Source: Thermus scotoductus DSM 8553
GTDB taxonomy: Bacteria; Deinococcota; Deinococci; Deinococcales; Thermaceae
NCBI RefSeq assembly: GCF_000381045.1
Contig: NZ_KB905746.1
Coordinates: forward strand, 1 to 44,337
Length of the DNA stretch: 44,337 nt
Reading direction: 5' to 3'
Shown here: piece by piece, positions 34,518 through 44,337 of the stretch
Numbering within the stretch: position 1 is the stretch's first letter
Layout: each line of letters starts with the position of its first letter
Notes under the pieces: generated by a model
What the model saw: only the letters and a program-made list of their open reading frames with translations
What the model was told of the DNA's origin: nothing
Databases searched by the model: none
Position numbers and translations under genes: made by a program

Positions 34518-36230
34518 TTAGAGAAGGGCCTTTAGCCAAGACTCCAGGACCCCGAAGCCGTACTGGAAGAAGGCCTCGGAGGCCAGGTCCACCCCGGCTT
34601 GGGCCAGGATCTCCTTGGGGCTTTGGCTTTCCCCCGCCTCGAGGATCCCCAGGTACTTGGGCACGAAGGCCTTTCCCTCCTCCTGGTACTTGCCGTAGAG
34701 GGCCAGCACCACCAGATACCCGAGGGCGTAGCTGTAGGTGTAGAAGCGGTAATGGACGAAGTGGGGAATGCCGGCCCAGGCCGCTTGGTCCAGCTCCGTC
34801 CACTCCACGGCATCCCCGTAAAGCCTTCCCTGCTCCTCCTGCCAGATCCCGTGGAAGGCCTCGGGGGAAAGGGCGGCTTCCCGGCGGGCCTCGAGGCTCC
34901 TTCGCTCAAAGAAGGTGTACATGACCTGGCGGAAGAGGGTGTTAATGGCGTCCTCCACCCTTTCGGCCAGGAGGAGGGTGCGTTCCTCCGGGGAAAGCCT
35001 TTCCAAGAGGAGGTCGTCCAGGAGGATCTCCGCAAAGACGCTGGCGGTTTCCGCCAGGGGGGTGGAGGCCCCGAAGTTCAGGAGGCGCTGCTTCCTGGCC
35101 AGGTAGAAGTGCACCCCGTGCCCAAGCTCGTGGGCCAGGGTGTGGGCGGCGTCCAGGTCGTCGGTGTGGTTGAGGAGGACGTAGGGGTGGGTGGAGGGAA
35201 GCCCGCCAGAACAGAAGGCCCCACCCCGCTTCCCGGGCCTCGGGTACACATCTATCCAGCGCTTCTCAAAGAACTCCCGGGCGATTCTCTCCACCACCGG
35301 GGAGAAGTTGCCGAAGGCGGTGAGGACCAGATCCTTGGCTTCCTCAAAGGGGATCTTGGGCTTCTTGCCCAAAGGGGCCAGGAGGTCTTGGCTTGGCACC
35401 TTCTCTTGGCCCAGGCGCCGGGCCTTCCAGCGGTAGTAGGCCTCCACCAGGGGGTAGTGGGCCCGGGTGGCCTCGAGGAGGGCCTCGATGTCCTTTACCT
35501 CCACCTCGTCCCGGAGGGCCACGGGCTCCAGGGGATGGCGGTAACCCCGTAGGCGAAGGTCCTGGAGGTAGTCCAGGAACACCGCATTGAACACCGCGCT
35601 TAGGGTGGGGGCTTCGGCCATGAGCTTCCCGTATAGCTCCCGGTGCGCTTCCCGCCGCACCTTGGGGTCGGGGTCCCGCCTCAGGGCCCGCACCTCCATC
35701 TCGGTAAGCTCCCTTTCCCCCACCCGGAAGCGGAAGCGGCCGGTGTATTCCGTGTAAAACTGGCTCCAGGCGCTTCTTCCCACCAGGCCCTTGAGGTTTA
35801 GAAGCTCCTCCTCCCGCTCGGAAAGGGTGTGGGGGGCGAAGGCCCTCTGCCCTTGCAGGAAGTGGCGGAGATCGGCAAGGCCGGGGTGCTCCAGGAGGGC
35901 CTGGAAGGCCTCCTCGGGAAGCTTGCGCAGGGCCACCTCGAGGGGTACCAGGCGGTTTCGCACCTCGGTGTAGCGGTTCCTTACCCGGTCCAGAAGGGCC
36001 TTGGCCACGGGGTCCTGGGTGCGGGTGGCGAAGTAAAGGGAAGCGTAGTTCAAGGGCTTATAGGCTTTCTCCAGGGCTTCCTCGTAGCGCCGGAAAAGGC
36101 CTTCCGCCCGGCTGGGATGGAGGAGGTCCTTGGGGTCCAGGCTGCTGGCGAGGTTCAGAGCCTCGGCCAAGTCCCTTTCGAGGTTTGGGTCCTCAGGGCT
36201 AAGGTACAGGTCGGAAAGGTCCCACTCCAT
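34518..36230 (-). CDS. pepF: Oligoendopeptidase F (family M3)
   Basis: This 570-residue zinc peptidase has HELGH at 367-371 within AHTLAHELGHGVHFYL. ETASVFAEILL supplies the third zinc ligand. An all-helical N-terminal part precedes the catalytic domain. The size matches PepF of the M3B branch, cytosolic enzymes cleaving peptides of about 7-17 residues. The ATG at 36230 has TATAGT 7 nt upstream and no Shine-Dalgarno, so it is probably leaderless. It is divergent from the RNase II/R gene and followed by truD. Confidence 0.95.
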   Translation of the reverse strand: MEWDLSDLYLSPEDPNLERDLAEALNLASSLDPKDLLHPSRAEGLFRRYEEALEKAYKPLNYASLYFATRTQDPVAKALLDRVRNRYTEVRNRLVPLEVALRKLPEEAFQALLEHPGLADLRHFLQGQRAFAPHTLSEREEELLNLKGLVGRSAWSQFYTEYTGRFRFRVGERELTEMEVRALRRDPDPKVRREAHRELYGKLMAEAPTLSAVFNAVFLDYLQDLRLRGYRHPLEPVALRDEVEVKDIEALLEATRAHYPLVEAYYRWKARRLGQEKVPSQDLLAPLGKKPKIPFEEAKDLVLTAFGNFSPVVERIAREFFEKRWIDVYPRPGKRGGAFCSGGLPSTHPYVLLNHTDDLDAAHTLAHELGHGVHFYLARKQRLLNFGASTPLAETASVFAEILLDDLLLERLSPEERTLLLAERVEDAINTLFRQVMYTFFERRSLEARREAALSPEAFHGIWQEEQGRLYGDAVEWTELDQAAWAGIPHFVHYRFYTYSYALGYLVVLALYGKYQEEGKAFVPKYLGILEAGESQSPKEILAQAGVDLASEAFFQYGFGVLESWLKALL

Positions 36231-36237
36231 GCCGCTC

Positions 36238-36256
36238 ACTATACCCCGTGTATCCT
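36238..36256. promoter_or_regulatory. Divergent leaderless -10 boxes (pepF and RNase II/R gene)
   Basis: TATAGT (minus, 36243-36238) lies 7 nt from the pepF ATG. TATCCT (plus, 36251-36256) lies 7 nt from the GTG at 36264. The two genes are separated by 33 nt. Confidence 0.5.
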
Positions 36257-36263
36257 TAGGGGC

Positions 36264-38047
36264 GTGGCCGCGTTGGTGGTCTACAAGGGTAGGCCTGCTT
36301 TGGCGGTGGAAAAGGGGGACCGTCTGGAACTCACCCTGCCCGATGGGGCTCGGGTAAGGGTACGTCCCAAGGATGTCCTCTGGCTTCACCCCGGGCCCGC
36401 TTCCCTGGAGTTGAACCCGCCCGAGGGCGAGGAGGAGGCTGCCTGGGAGCTTCTTCAGGGCCAGGTGGTGGATCTCAAGGACTTGGCCGAGCTGGTCTAC
36501 GGGTCGTACACGCCCGAGACCGCTTACGGAGCCTATCTTCTGGCGCAAAGGGGGGAGCGCTTCCTCCTGGAGGGGGAAAGGGTCCGGGCCCGCACCCGGG
36601 AGGAAGTGGAGGCCCTCCTCGAGGCCAGGAGAAAGCGGGAGGAACAGGAGCGGCGCTTCCAGGAGGGGGTAAGGCGGCTTAGAGAAGGGGTGCCCGCCCC
36701 CGAGGACCGCCCCTTAATCCAGGAGGTGGAGGCCATGGCCCTGGGAGAAAGAAGGGAAAGCCGGGTGCTCAGAGCCCTGGGCCTTCCCGAAACTCCTGAG
36801 GCCGCCCACGGCCTTCTCCTGCGCCTCGGGGTGTGGCAGCGGCAAAACCCCCATCCCAGGCGGCTTGGGCTTATCCTCGTTCCTCCTGAGCTTCGCCTAC
36901 CTGCCCTTCCCCAGGAAAAGCGGGTGGACCTGACCCACCTCCCCGCCTACGCCATCGACGACGAGGAAAGCCAGGACCCGGACGACGCCGTCTACGCCGA
37001 AAGGGTACCCGAGGGTTTCCAGCTTTGGGTGCACGTGGCGGATGTGGCGGCCTTGGTGGAGCCTTTTAGCCCCTTGGACCAGGAGGCCATGCGCCGGGGG
37101 GCCAACCTGTACCTGCCCGAGGGGACGGTACCCATGCTGCCCCAGGAGGCCACCTGGGTTCTGGGCTTGGGCCTGAAGGAGGTGTCCCCGGCCCTGACTT
37201 TTCGCCTCAAGGTTTCCGGGGAAGGGGAGATCCTGGAGGAGGAGATTGTCCCAAGCTGGGTAAGGGTGAGGAGGCTCAGCTACCGGGAGGCCCTGGGGGT
37301 GGAGGAGCTTGCCCCTTTGCGGGACCTGGCCTTGGCCTTCCGGCGGAAGCGCCTGGCCCAAGGGGGGCTGGACCTCCGCCTACCCGAGGTGAAGGTGCGC
37401 TTGGAGGGCCAGGAGGTAAGGATCCGTCCCCTCGAGGCCTACGAAAGCCGCATCTGGGTCCAGGAGGCCATGCATCTCGCGGGTTATGCCGCCGCCCACC
37501 TGGCCCTCAGGGAGGGACTGCCCTTCCCCTTCGCCACCCAGGAGGCACCCAGTAGGCGGGTGGAGGGGGAGGGCCTGAGCGCCATGTGGGAACAGCGCAA
37601 GGCCCTGAAGAGGGCCCAGCTCAAGGCCGTGCCCGCTCCCCACAGGGGCCTGGGCCTTCCCCTTTACGCCCAGGTGACGAGCCCTTTAAGGCGCTACCTG
37701 GACCTGGTGGCCCACCAGCAACTGAGGGCCTGGCTAAAAGGGGAAAAGCCCCTTTCCCAGGAGGAGGTTTTGCAGAGGGTGGGGGCGGCGGAGTCCATGG
37801 CCGATTTGGTGCGGGAGGCGGAGAGGAAGAGCAAGCTCCACTGGATCCTGGTCTACCTGATGGAGAAGGGGTACGAGGGAAGGGGAATCCTGGTGGAGAA
37901 AAGGGGAGGGCAGGGGATTTTCCTCCTGCCGGAGCTGGGCCTGACTGCCCAGGTGGCCCTCAGCAAACCCCTACCCCTGGATGCTGAGGTCCGCCTCCGC
38001 TTTCTGGAGGCGGACCTCCCTCGCCTCGAGGCCCGCTTCACCCTCCT

Positions 38048-38051
<4 letters not shown>
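36264..38051 (+). CDS. RNase II/RNase R family 3'-5' exoribonuclease
   Basis: This 595-residue protein has an RNB catalytic domain (about 220-550) with [10 protein letters not shown] at 232-241 giving the metal-binding Asp residues and [15 protein letters not shown] following. [20 protein letters not shown] is the C-terminal RNB signature. A charged coiled-coil-like stretch lies at 110-140. At the end is a short S1-like domain (about 545-595). It is smaller than RNase R and lacks the long N-terminal extension, closer to RNase II. GTG start; 3' end overlaps icd by 4 nt. Confidence 0.92.
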
Positions 38052-39328
<1,277 letters not shown>

Positions 39329-39346
39329 GGCTACCCTCCGGGCCAT

Positions 39347-39383
39347 AGCATACCCTCTCTTTGGGGGAAGGGTGTCCTAGACT
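39347..39383. promoter_or_regulatory. Divergent -10 boxes (icd and FAD oxidoreductase)
   Basis: Minus: TATGCT (39352-39347), giving a short leader with a Shine-Dalgarno box for icd. Plus: TAGACT (39378-39383), 6 nt before the ATG at 39390, leaderless. Confidence 0.5.
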
Positions 39384-39389
39384 GGGAGC

Positions 39390-40502
39390 ATGCCGGATGC
39401 CCTGGTGGTGGGGGCGGGGATCGTGGGGGCGGCCTGCGCCTACCGTTTGGCCGAAGCCGGGCTAAAGGTGGTGGTCCTGGAAAAGGAGGCCACCTTTGCC
39501 CAGGGCTCCACGGGAAAGAGCGCCGCCGGGGTGCGGGTGCAGTTCTCCGAGCCCTTAAACATCCTTCTTTCCTACCACTCCATCCTGGAGTACCAAAGGA
39601 TTCCGGAGGCCAGCTACCGGCCCATCGGCTACCTCTTCCTGGTGCCGGAGGCCATGAGGGAAGCCCAGGAGGAAGCCTTGGCTACCCAGCGGGCTTTGGG
39701 GGTGCCTGTGGAGAAGCTTTCCCTAAAGAAGGCCCAATCCCACGTGCCCTTCCGGGAGGAGGGCCTGGCCTACGCCACCTTCGGTCCCATGGATGGGGTC
39801 ATAGACCCTCATGGGGTTACCGCCCACTACCTCAGGGAGGCCAGGCGGCTTGGGGCCAGGGTGCGCTTTTCCGAACCCTTGATCTCAGCTCGTAGGGAAA
39901 AAGGTGTCTGGCGGGCCAAAACCCCTAAGGGGGAGGTGGCGGCTTCCTTTCTCCTCCTTTGCACCGGAGCCTGGACGGGGGAGGTGGGGAAAAGGCTTGG
40001 CCTGGAGATTCCCATCCGGCCCGTGCGCCGCATGGTCTTCGCCACGGCCCCCGCTCCCTTTCCCCATGCCTTTCCCCTCACCATAGACCTGGCCATGGGC
40101 TTCTACCTGCGTTCGGAGGGGGCGAGGGTGCTCATGGGCCGGTCCAACCCGGATGAGCCCCCGGGTTTCTCCGAGGGTATGGACTGGAGATGGCTGGCTC
40201 CGACCCTCGAGGCGGGCCTTTCCCGCTTTCCCTTCCTGGAAGGGCTTGCCCTGGACCGAAGGGCCAGCTGGTGGGGCTACTACGAGATGACCCCGGATGC
40301 CAACCCCATCCTGGGTTTTGTGGAGGAGGGGCTTCTGGTGGCGGCGGGTTTTTCCGGCCACGGGGTCCAGCAGGCGGCCATGGTGGGGAGGCTTATGGCG
40401 GAGGAAGTGGTCCACGGGAAGGCGAGGAGCCTGGATATAACCCCGTTCCGCTTGGATCGCTTCCGGGAAGGGCGTTTCCTGAAGGAGAAGGGGATCGTGT
40501 AG
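39390..40502 (+). CDS. FAD-dependent oxidoreductase (DadA/sarcosine-oxidase family)
   Basis: This 370-residue flavoenzyme has DALVVGAGIVGAACAYRLAEAGLKVVVLEK as the Rossmann FAD loop. STGKSAAGVRVQF is the DAO-family segment, and DANPILGFVEEGLLVAAGFSGHGVQQA is the conserved C-terminal flavin motif. It probably oxidises an amino acid or a methylated amine; the substrate is not evident. Leaderless start (TAGACT, 6 nt). The stop codon TAG is itself part of another TAGACT box, which precedes a small frame. Confidence 0.9.
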   Translation: MPDALVVGAGIVGAACAYRLAEAGLKVVVLEKEATFAQGSTGKSAAGVRVQFSEPLNILLSYHSILEYQRIPEASYRPIGYLFLVPEAMREAQEEALATQRALGVPVEKLSLKKAQSHVPFREEGLAYATFGPMDGVIDPHGVTAHYLREARRLGARVRFSEPLISARREKGVWRAKTPKGEVAASFLLLCTGAWTGEVGKRLGLEIPIRPVRRMVFATAPAPFPHAFPLTIDLAMGFYLRSEGARVLMGRSNPDEPPGFSEGMDWRWLAPTLEAGLSRFPFLEGLALDRRASWWGYYEMTPDANPILGFVEEGLLVAAGFSGHGVQQAAMVGRLMAEEVVHGKARSLDITPFRLDRFREGRFLKEKGIV

Positions 40503-40613
40503 ACTGGGGGTGTCCTGCAAGGTCGCCTACGGGCCCACCGGGACGGAAGATTGGACCTTTTCGCCGAAGAAATCCTCCCCGACTTCATGGATCACATCGG
40601 CTTTGAACCTTGA
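40503..40613 (+). pseudogene. Possible remnant or microgene in frame after the FAD oxidoreductase
   Basis: Following the TAG stop, the same frame stays open for 36 codons and reads protein-like text, ending DLFAEEILPDFMDHIGFEP before TGA 40613. A TAGACT box sits exactly 6 nt before a GTC codon at 40512, the spacing used by the leaderless genes here, but GTC is not a start codon. It may be a decayed leaderless gene (GTG to GTC) or part of a readthrough tail. The -35 of the tRNA promoter overlaps its end. Confidence 0.35.
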
Positions 40614-40638
40614 CCGCTTGGGGGCCCTCCCCTAAGAT
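40610..40638 (+). promoter_or_regulatory. tRNA-Met promoter
   Basis: TTGACC (40610-40615) lies 17 nt from TAAGAT (40633-40638), about 22 nt before the mature tRNA. Confidence 0.7.
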
Positions 40639-40660
40639 GGGGATTGCCTGGTGCGCCCAT

Positions 40661-40737
40661 GGCGGCGTAGCTCAGGTGGTCAGAGCACACGACTCATAAT
40701 CGTGGTGTCGTGGGTTCGAGTCCCACCGCCGCCACCA
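40661..40737 (+). tRNA. tRNA-Met (anticodon CAT)
   Basis: The 77-nt cloverleaf has acceptor GGCGGCG/CGCCGCC, D-arm GCTC, anticodon stem CACGA/TCGTG with loop CTCATAA (anticodon 40695-40697) and T-arm GTGGG-TTCGAGT-CCCAC. The discriminator is A, and CCA is encoded. The first base pair is G-C, which rules out the usual initiator. The anticodon could also belong to tRNA-Ile2 (modified C34), but the sequence fits elongator Met better. Confidence 0.9.
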
Positions 40738-40758
40738 GCATCGGGATGCGAGGCTTAA

Positions 40759-40794
40759 CCCCCCGGTAACGTGGCCGGGGGGTGTGGCCTTTTG
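40759..40794 (+). terminator. tRNA-Met terminator
   Basis: CCCCCCGG pairs with CCGGGGGG around an 8-nt loop, followed by TGTGGCC and a short T run. Confidence 0.55.
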
Positions 40795-40853
40795 GGGGGC
40801 TCGAGGCTGAGGAATCCAGGGACCGAGGTTGGCCTTGAGGGCCTCGAGGTTGC

Positions 40854-40859
40854 TACACT
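40854..40859 (+). promoter_or_regulatory. Possible miaB -10 box
   Basis: TACACT. TTGGCC (40829-40834) lies 19 nt upstream and is the best -35 candidate. The interval from the tRNA terminator to 40904 holds nothing else. Confidence 0.35.
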
Positions 40860-40904
40860 GGAAACCACGGGGCCCGGGATCCCCCCGGCCGCCCCAGGAG
40901 GTTT

Positions 40905-42227
40905 ATGCGCGCCCACATCATTACCTTCGGATGCCAGATGAACGAGTACGACTCCCACCTGGTGGCCAGCGAGCTGGTGAGCCTGGGTTGGGAGTTGGTG
41001 GATTCGGTGGAGGAGGCGGACTTCGTCCTGGTGAACACCTGTGCGGTCCGCGGGAAGCCCGTGGAGAAGGTGCGCTCCCTTCTAGGCCAGCTTCGGAAGG
41101 AGAAGGATAGGCGAGGGCTCCTCATCGGGCTCATGGGCTGCCTGGCCCAGCTGGACGAGGGTCAGCAGATGGCCCGGAAGTTTGGGGTGGATGTTCTCCT
41201 GGGCCCCGGGGCCCTCACCTCCTTGCCCGAGGCCTTGAAGGGTAACCAGCGCTTCTGGGACCTCACCTTCAAGGACGATCTTTTGGACTACATCCCCCCA
41301 CCTCCCAGGGGAGCGCTTTCCGCCCACGTGACCATCATCCGGGGGTGCAACCACCACTGCACCTACTGCATCGTCCCCACCACCCGGGGCCCTGAGGTTT
41401 CCCGCCACCCGGACCTGATCCTGAAGGAGATCGAAACCCTGAAGAAGGCCGGGGTGGTGGAGGTGACCCTCCTCGGGCAGAACGTGAATTCCTACGGCAA
41501 GGACCAGCCGGGCTTCCCCTCCTTCGCCGAACTCCTGAGGATGGTGGGGCAGATGGGCATCCCCAGGGTGCGCTTCCTCACCAGCCACCCGGTGAACTTC
41601 ACCGACGACATCATCGAGGCCATTGCCGAAACCCCTGCCATCACCCGTTACATCCACCTGCCGGTGCAGTCTGGCTCGGACCGGGTGCTTAGGCGCATGG
41701 CCCGGGAGTACCGGCGGGCGCAGTACCTGGAAAGAATCGGGAGGATCCGCGAGATTCTGCCGGATGCCGTGCTTTCCACGGACATCATCGTGGGCTTCCC
41801 CGGGGAGACGGAGGAGGACTTCCAAGAAACCCTCTCCCTCTACGACGAGGTGGGCTACGACCAGGCCTACATGTTCATCTACTCTCCTCGGCCCGGTACC
41901 CCCGCCTACAAGCACTTCCAGGACCTGCCCCGCGAGGTGAAGGTGGAAAGGCTCCAGCGTCTCATTGAAAAGCAGAAGGAGTGGAGCTACCGCCGCAACC
42001 TGGAGTGGGTGGGGAAGACCGTGGAGGTTTTGGTGCGTGGGGTGGCCAAGGAGGAAGGGTACGTGCAGGGGCACGACCGCGGGAACCATCCGGTGCTGGT
42101 TCCCGCCCACCAGGCTCCCACCCCGGGGCTCTACCAGGTGGAGATCAAGCAGGCCACCCCGCACCTGCTCTTTGGGGAGGTGGTGGGGGCCAGGGAGCCT
42201 GCGCCCATCCCCTTGCCCGTGGCCTGA
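40905..42227 (+). CDS. miaB: tRNA-2-methylthio-N6-dimethylallyladenosine synthase
   Basis: This 440-residue radical-SAM methylthiotransferase adds the methylthio group to i6A37 in tRNA. The N-terminal domain carries one iron-sulfur cluster on Cys10, Cys46 and Cys79. The radical-SAM cluster is on Cys148, Cys152 and Cys155 (GCNHHCTYC). [15 protein letters not shown] and [15 protein letters not shown] are family motifs. A TRAM domain forms the C-terminus (about 370-435). CAGGAGGT precedes the ATG. Confidence 0.96.
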   Translation: MRAHIITFGCQMNEYDSHLVASELVSLGWELVDSVEEADFVLVNTCAVRGKPVEKVRSLLGQLRKEKDRRGLLIGLMGCLAQLDEGQQMARKFGVDVLLGPGALTSLPEALKGNQRFWDLTFKDDLLDYIPPPPRGALSAHVTIIRGCNHHCTYCIVPTTRGPEVSRHPDLILKEIETLKKAGVVEVTLLGQNVNSYGKDQPGFPSFAELLRMVGQMGIPRVRFLTSHPVNFTDDIIEAIAETPAITRYIHLPVQSGSDRVLRRMAREYRRAQYLERIGRIREILPDAVLSTDIIVGFPGETEEDFQETLSLYDEVGYDQAYMFIYSPRPGTPAYKHFQDLPREVKVERLQRLIEKQKEWSYRRNLEWVGKTVEVLVRGVAKEEGYVQGHDRGNHPVLVPAHQAPTPGLYQVEIKQATPHLLFGEVVGAREPAPIPLPVA

Positions 42228-42236
42228 GGAGGTGGC

Positions 42237-42572
42237 ATGCGCCAGCGCTTCCTCCCCTTTAGCGGGGCCTTGGCCCTTTTCCTTCTCGTTTATGCGGCCT
42301 CCCGCTTCGCCCTTTGGGGGCTTGTCCTGGCAGCCTTTCTTGCCTATCTTCTGTATCTGGGCCTACTCCGCTGGCAGGGAAGGCTTTTGGCCAAGGGGCC
42401 TTCGCGGGTAGCCTTGGAGCGCCTGGCCATGAGGGAAGCCTGGCGGAAGGGGGGGTTCTTGAGTCCGAAGGATCTTGGAGCTTTCCTCCCCCAGGACGAA
42501 GCAGAACGCCTCCTAGAGGGCCTGGCGGCCAGGGGTTTGTGCCGGAGGGAGGGGGAGGGCTTTCGCTTCTGA
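42237..42572 (+). CDS. Small membrane protein, 111 residues
   Basis: The N-terminus has two hydrophobic helices (about 7-22 and 26-45) joined by a short loop. They are followed by a cytoplasmic helical part with a winged-helix-like rhythm (LSPKDLGAFLPQDEAERLLEGLAARGLCRREGEGFRF). No family is recognised. GGAGGTGGC precedes the ATG, and the gene is 9 nt after miaB, so it is likely cotranscribed. The C-terminal part may bind DNA or a partner protein. Confidence 0.75.
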   Translation: MRQRFLPFSGALALFLLVYAASRFALWGLVLAAFLAYLLYLGLLRWQGRLLAKGPSRVALERLAMREAWRKGGFLSPKDLGAFLPQDEAERLLEGLAARGLCRREGEGFRF

Positions 42573-42585
42573 CCCCCCGCAGGGG

Positions 42586-43497
42586 ATGAGGAAGGTGGAG
42601 GAAGCCGAGGCGGTAGTCCTGGGAGCCGGGGTGGCGGGGCTTACCGCCGCCTGGCTTCTCAAGGAAAGGGGCCTGAGGGTGCGGGTGGTGGCCCAGGGCC
42701 TGGGGGGGGCAAGCCGGGTGCCTGTGGCTCTGGTGAACCCTTTGCGGGGGAAGCGCTTTACCCTGGCGAGAAAGGGAGAGGAGGCCCTCGAGGCGGCCCT
42801 TCGCTTTTACAGCCGCTTCGTGCCCCTGCACCTGGGCGTCTATCGCCCGGTGCCGGAAGGGGAGAGGGAGAAGGTGGCCTCTCGGCTTGGCGGGCTGAAG
42901 CACACCTGGGACCAAGGGGGTGTCTTGCTGGAAGAAGCTTTCTGGCTGGAGCCCAGGCCCCTTTTGCAGAAGCTCTCGGAGGGGGTTGGCGTTCTCAGGT
43001 CCCGGGTTCTGGCCTGGGAGCCTCCCTACCTCTTCCTGGAAGGAGGAGGGCGGATAAGGGGGGAGGTGTTGGTCTACGCAGGAGGTGGGCAGGGAGCCCA
43101 TCTTTTGGGCCTGGAGGGGCGGCACATCCCGGGGCTGGTCCTCCTCCTGCTGGATTACTTCCCCCGGGCCATCAGCTACCGGGTCTACCTGGCGGGAAGC
43201 GCCCTAGGGGGAAGCTACCTCCCCCATCGTTCTGATCCGGAGGCTCCCCCTCCCACGGAAGGGGAGGTGGAATGGCTTCTAAGGGGTGCGGAAGACCTTC
43301 TGGGCTACCGCCCTTCGGTGGCCTCCGCATGGCGGGGAGTGCGCTTCCGGCTGGACCCCTCTCTTCCGCCTGGGGGTGTGGACCTTTCCTACCTGTTTCC
43401 CGTGGAAGGTGGCTTTGCCCTTACGGGCTTTGGCTCCACGGGTTTTCTCTACGCCCCCTGGCTGGGGGAAAGGCTTCTTGAGGTCTTAGAATGGTAG
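42586..43497 (+). CDS. FAD-dependent oxidoreductase (DAO superfamily)
   Basis: This 303-residue protein has the Rossmann FAD loop VVLGAGVAGLTAAWLLKERGLRV and a C-terminal GGFALTGFGSTGFLYAPW resembling the flavin motif of glycine-oxidase-like proteins. The overall plan recalls the oxidase half of MnmC. With miaB two genes upstream, a role in tRNA wobble modification is possible but not shown. The ATG at 42586 is chosen; a GTG at 42595 is an alternative. The gene is followed after 3 nt by mobA. Confidence 0.85.
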   Translation: MRKVEEAEAVVLGAGVAGLTAAWLLKERGLRVRVVAQGLGGASRVPVALVNPLRGKRFTLARKGEEALEAALRFYSRFVPLHLGVYRPVPEGEREKVASRLGGLKHTWDQGGVLLEEAFWLEPRPLLQKLSEGVGVLRSRVLAWEPPYLFLEGGGRIRGEVLVYAGGGQGAHLLGLEGRHIPGLVLLLLDYFPRAISYRVYLAGSALGGSYLPHRSDPEAPPPTEGEVEWLLRGAEDLLGYRPSVASAWRGVRFRLDPSLPPGGVDLSYLFPVEGGFALTGFGSTGFLYAPWLGERLLEVLEW

Positions 43498-43500
43498 GCC

Positions 43501-44058
43501 GTGTACTCGGGGGCGGTGATCGCCGGGGGGCTTTCCCGCAGGTTTGGGGAGGATAAGGCCCTTTACCCCTATCGGGGAAAGCCCCTGATCCAGTGGGTTT
43601 TGGATAGCCTAAAGGAGGCGGGGGAGCGGTTCATCGTGACCAACAGGCCCTATCCTGGCTTTGGCGTGCCCGTGTATCCCGACCTGCTCCCGGGGGCGGA
43701 TAGCCTTTCCGGCCTGCACTCCGCCCTCTTTCACGCCCGCTACCCCTGGGTGGCGGTGGCGGCCACGGACCTGCCCTTTCTGAGGCCGGAATACTGGGCC
43801 TTTCTTTATGAGCACGCCCTGGCCTCCCCTTACCCGGTGGTGGTGGCCTACAACCCGGAAGGCCACCTCGAGCCCCTCATGGCCTTCTACCACCAGGACT
43901 GCCTTCCCCAGGTGGAGTTGCAGATCCGGGAAGGGGATTTCCTCCTGAGGCGGGTGATGGAGGTGTTGGGGGCCACCTATATCCCAGCGGAGGAGGTGGT
44001 GGTGCGCTTCGGCGCCCAGGTCTTCCTGAACGCCAACCGCAAGGAGGAGCTTCCGTGA
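43501..44058 (+). CDS. mobA: Molybdenum cofactor guanylyltransferase
   Basis: This 185-residue nucleotidyltransferase attaches GMP to molybdopterin. AVIAGGLSRRFGEDKAL at 5-21 is the GTP-binding loop with the Lys that follows. VAATDLPFL carries the Mg-binding Asp, and HLEPLMAFYH is the family motif. The last codon (CCG) and the stop TGA come from repeat copy 3, so the native C-terminus, normally continuing a few residues past the FLN(A/V)N segment, may be trimmed. It starts with GTG, 3 nt after the preceding gene. Confidence 0.9.
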   Translation: MYSGAVIAGGLSRRFGEDKALYPYRGKPLIQWVLDSLKEAGERFIVTNRPYPGFGVPVYPDLLPGADSLSGLHSALFHARYPWVAVAATDLPFLRPEYWAFLYEHALASPYPVVVAYNPEGHLEPLMAFYHQDCLPQVELQIREGDFLLRRVMEVLGATYIPAEEVVVRFGAQVFLNANRKEELP

Positions 44059-44337
44059 CGACTCCCCGGACTAAAGTCCGGGGCTTCCCAGGGTGTTTCC
44101 CTGCGGGAAAGCACGCGGGATTGCTCCCGAAGGCCCCGTCCGGGCCCAGAAAGACCTTGACTCCGTATCGGCAGGCGAGCGCAATGCTTCTGGCTCTGCC
44201 ACGGGTGTTCGTTTGGAGTTTTACCCATCGGACTACCCGATGGAACCCCCTACTCCAAGTTTCAAGGTCCACGGGGAACTTTGCCCCCAAGAACATTGTA
44301 CCAAATCCGTGCCCACCTGTGGTGGACGTGGGGGAGC
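44055..44337 (-). repeat. Structured repeat, copy 3 (left part cut by the window end)
   Basis: This reads on the minus strand. It has the same order of stems as copy 2, with the extra TTTCCC/GGGAAA hairpin present. Differences from copy 2 keep pairing: GGTGGAC becomes GGTGGGC opposite GTCCACC, GGGGA becomes GGGGG opposite TCCCC, and CGGGG-GAAA-CCCCG becomes CGGGA-GCAA-TCCCG. The right end GTCAC lies inside the mobA stop codon. The left end, with the promoter and terminal hairpin seen in copy 2, is beyond the window. Confidence 0.85.

Noticed and set aside
34503-34803. Upstream extension of truD by 100 residues
   Set aside because: The extension runs through the end of pepF in another frame and has no Shine-Dalgarno; MDLVYRPG matches the start of the TruD fold.
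35829-36263. Upstream extension of the RNase II/R frame by 145 residues
   Set aside because: It overlaps the start of pepF on the other strand; the GTG at 36264 has a leaderless-type -10 box 7 nt upstream.
41082-42164. A 360-residue frame antisense to miaB
   Set aside because: Shadow frame; miaB on the other strand has all family motifs and a Shine-Dalgarno box.

Overview
The window looks like a piece of a Thermus chromosome. The DNA is GC-rich and codon third positions are mostly G or C. Starts are often GTG, many genes appear leaderless, and the proteins match Thermus-type products: a 422-residue archaeal-type AspRS, a succinate dehydrogenase operon and a folate-dependent TrmFO. The species cannot be fixed from the sequence alone. 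Both ends of the window lie inside copies of the same repeat, as expected of a contig that broke at repeats.

Layout. 1-236 is repeat copy 1, followed by a terminator. 282-3304 (minus) is a NEW3-domain protein with an ABC exporter. 3392-3825 (minus) is speD behind an unusual promoter and 5' hairpin. 4105-7297 (plus) is sdhCDAB. 7352-11911 (minus) holds a DJ-1/PfpI protein, AspRS2, a secreted PLD-like protein with a small partner, and tatD with a 48-residue upstream gene. 11912-12229 is largely non-coding and holds a gene remnant. 12230-17160 holds an FMN-reductase-like protein, tsaB (minus) and a sugar-type ABC importer (two permeases and a binding protein, no ATPase). 17192-20211 (minus) is glpX, a broken class II ribonucleotide reductase and a DUF58 protein; repeat copy 2 sits in frame inside the reductase. 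20246-21862 is a small ORF and hisF-hisIE. 21959-23272 is trmFO. 23249-30580 (minus) is a tight run uvrC-argS-protease-dNK-dNK-murE. 30595-33422 holds a dipeptidase, a thioesterase, two odd alpha/beta-hydrolase-fold proteins and a small exported protein. 33448-36230 (minus) is pepF-truD. 36264-40502 holds an RNase II/R protein, icd (minus) and a FAD oxidoreductase. 40661-40737 is tRNA-Met(CAT). 40905-44058 holds miaB, a small membrane protein, a second FAD oxidoreductase and mobA, which ends inside repeat copy 3.

The most interesting element is the three-copy repeat. It is about 340 bp when complete. It has 9-bp hairpins with TT loops near both ends, a perfect TATAAT near the left end of the complete copy, and several internal stems whose sequence differences between copies preserve base pairing, including one G-C to A-U double change under a tetraloop. 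This points to a small mobile element of the IS200/IS605 type that encodes a structured RNA (omega-RNA-like) but no protein. Other notable items are a speD promoter whose 17-bp spacer is G8-A-G8, pairs of divergent leaderless genes that share or nearly share -10 boxes, and a ribonucleotide reductase that lacks its active-site segment.
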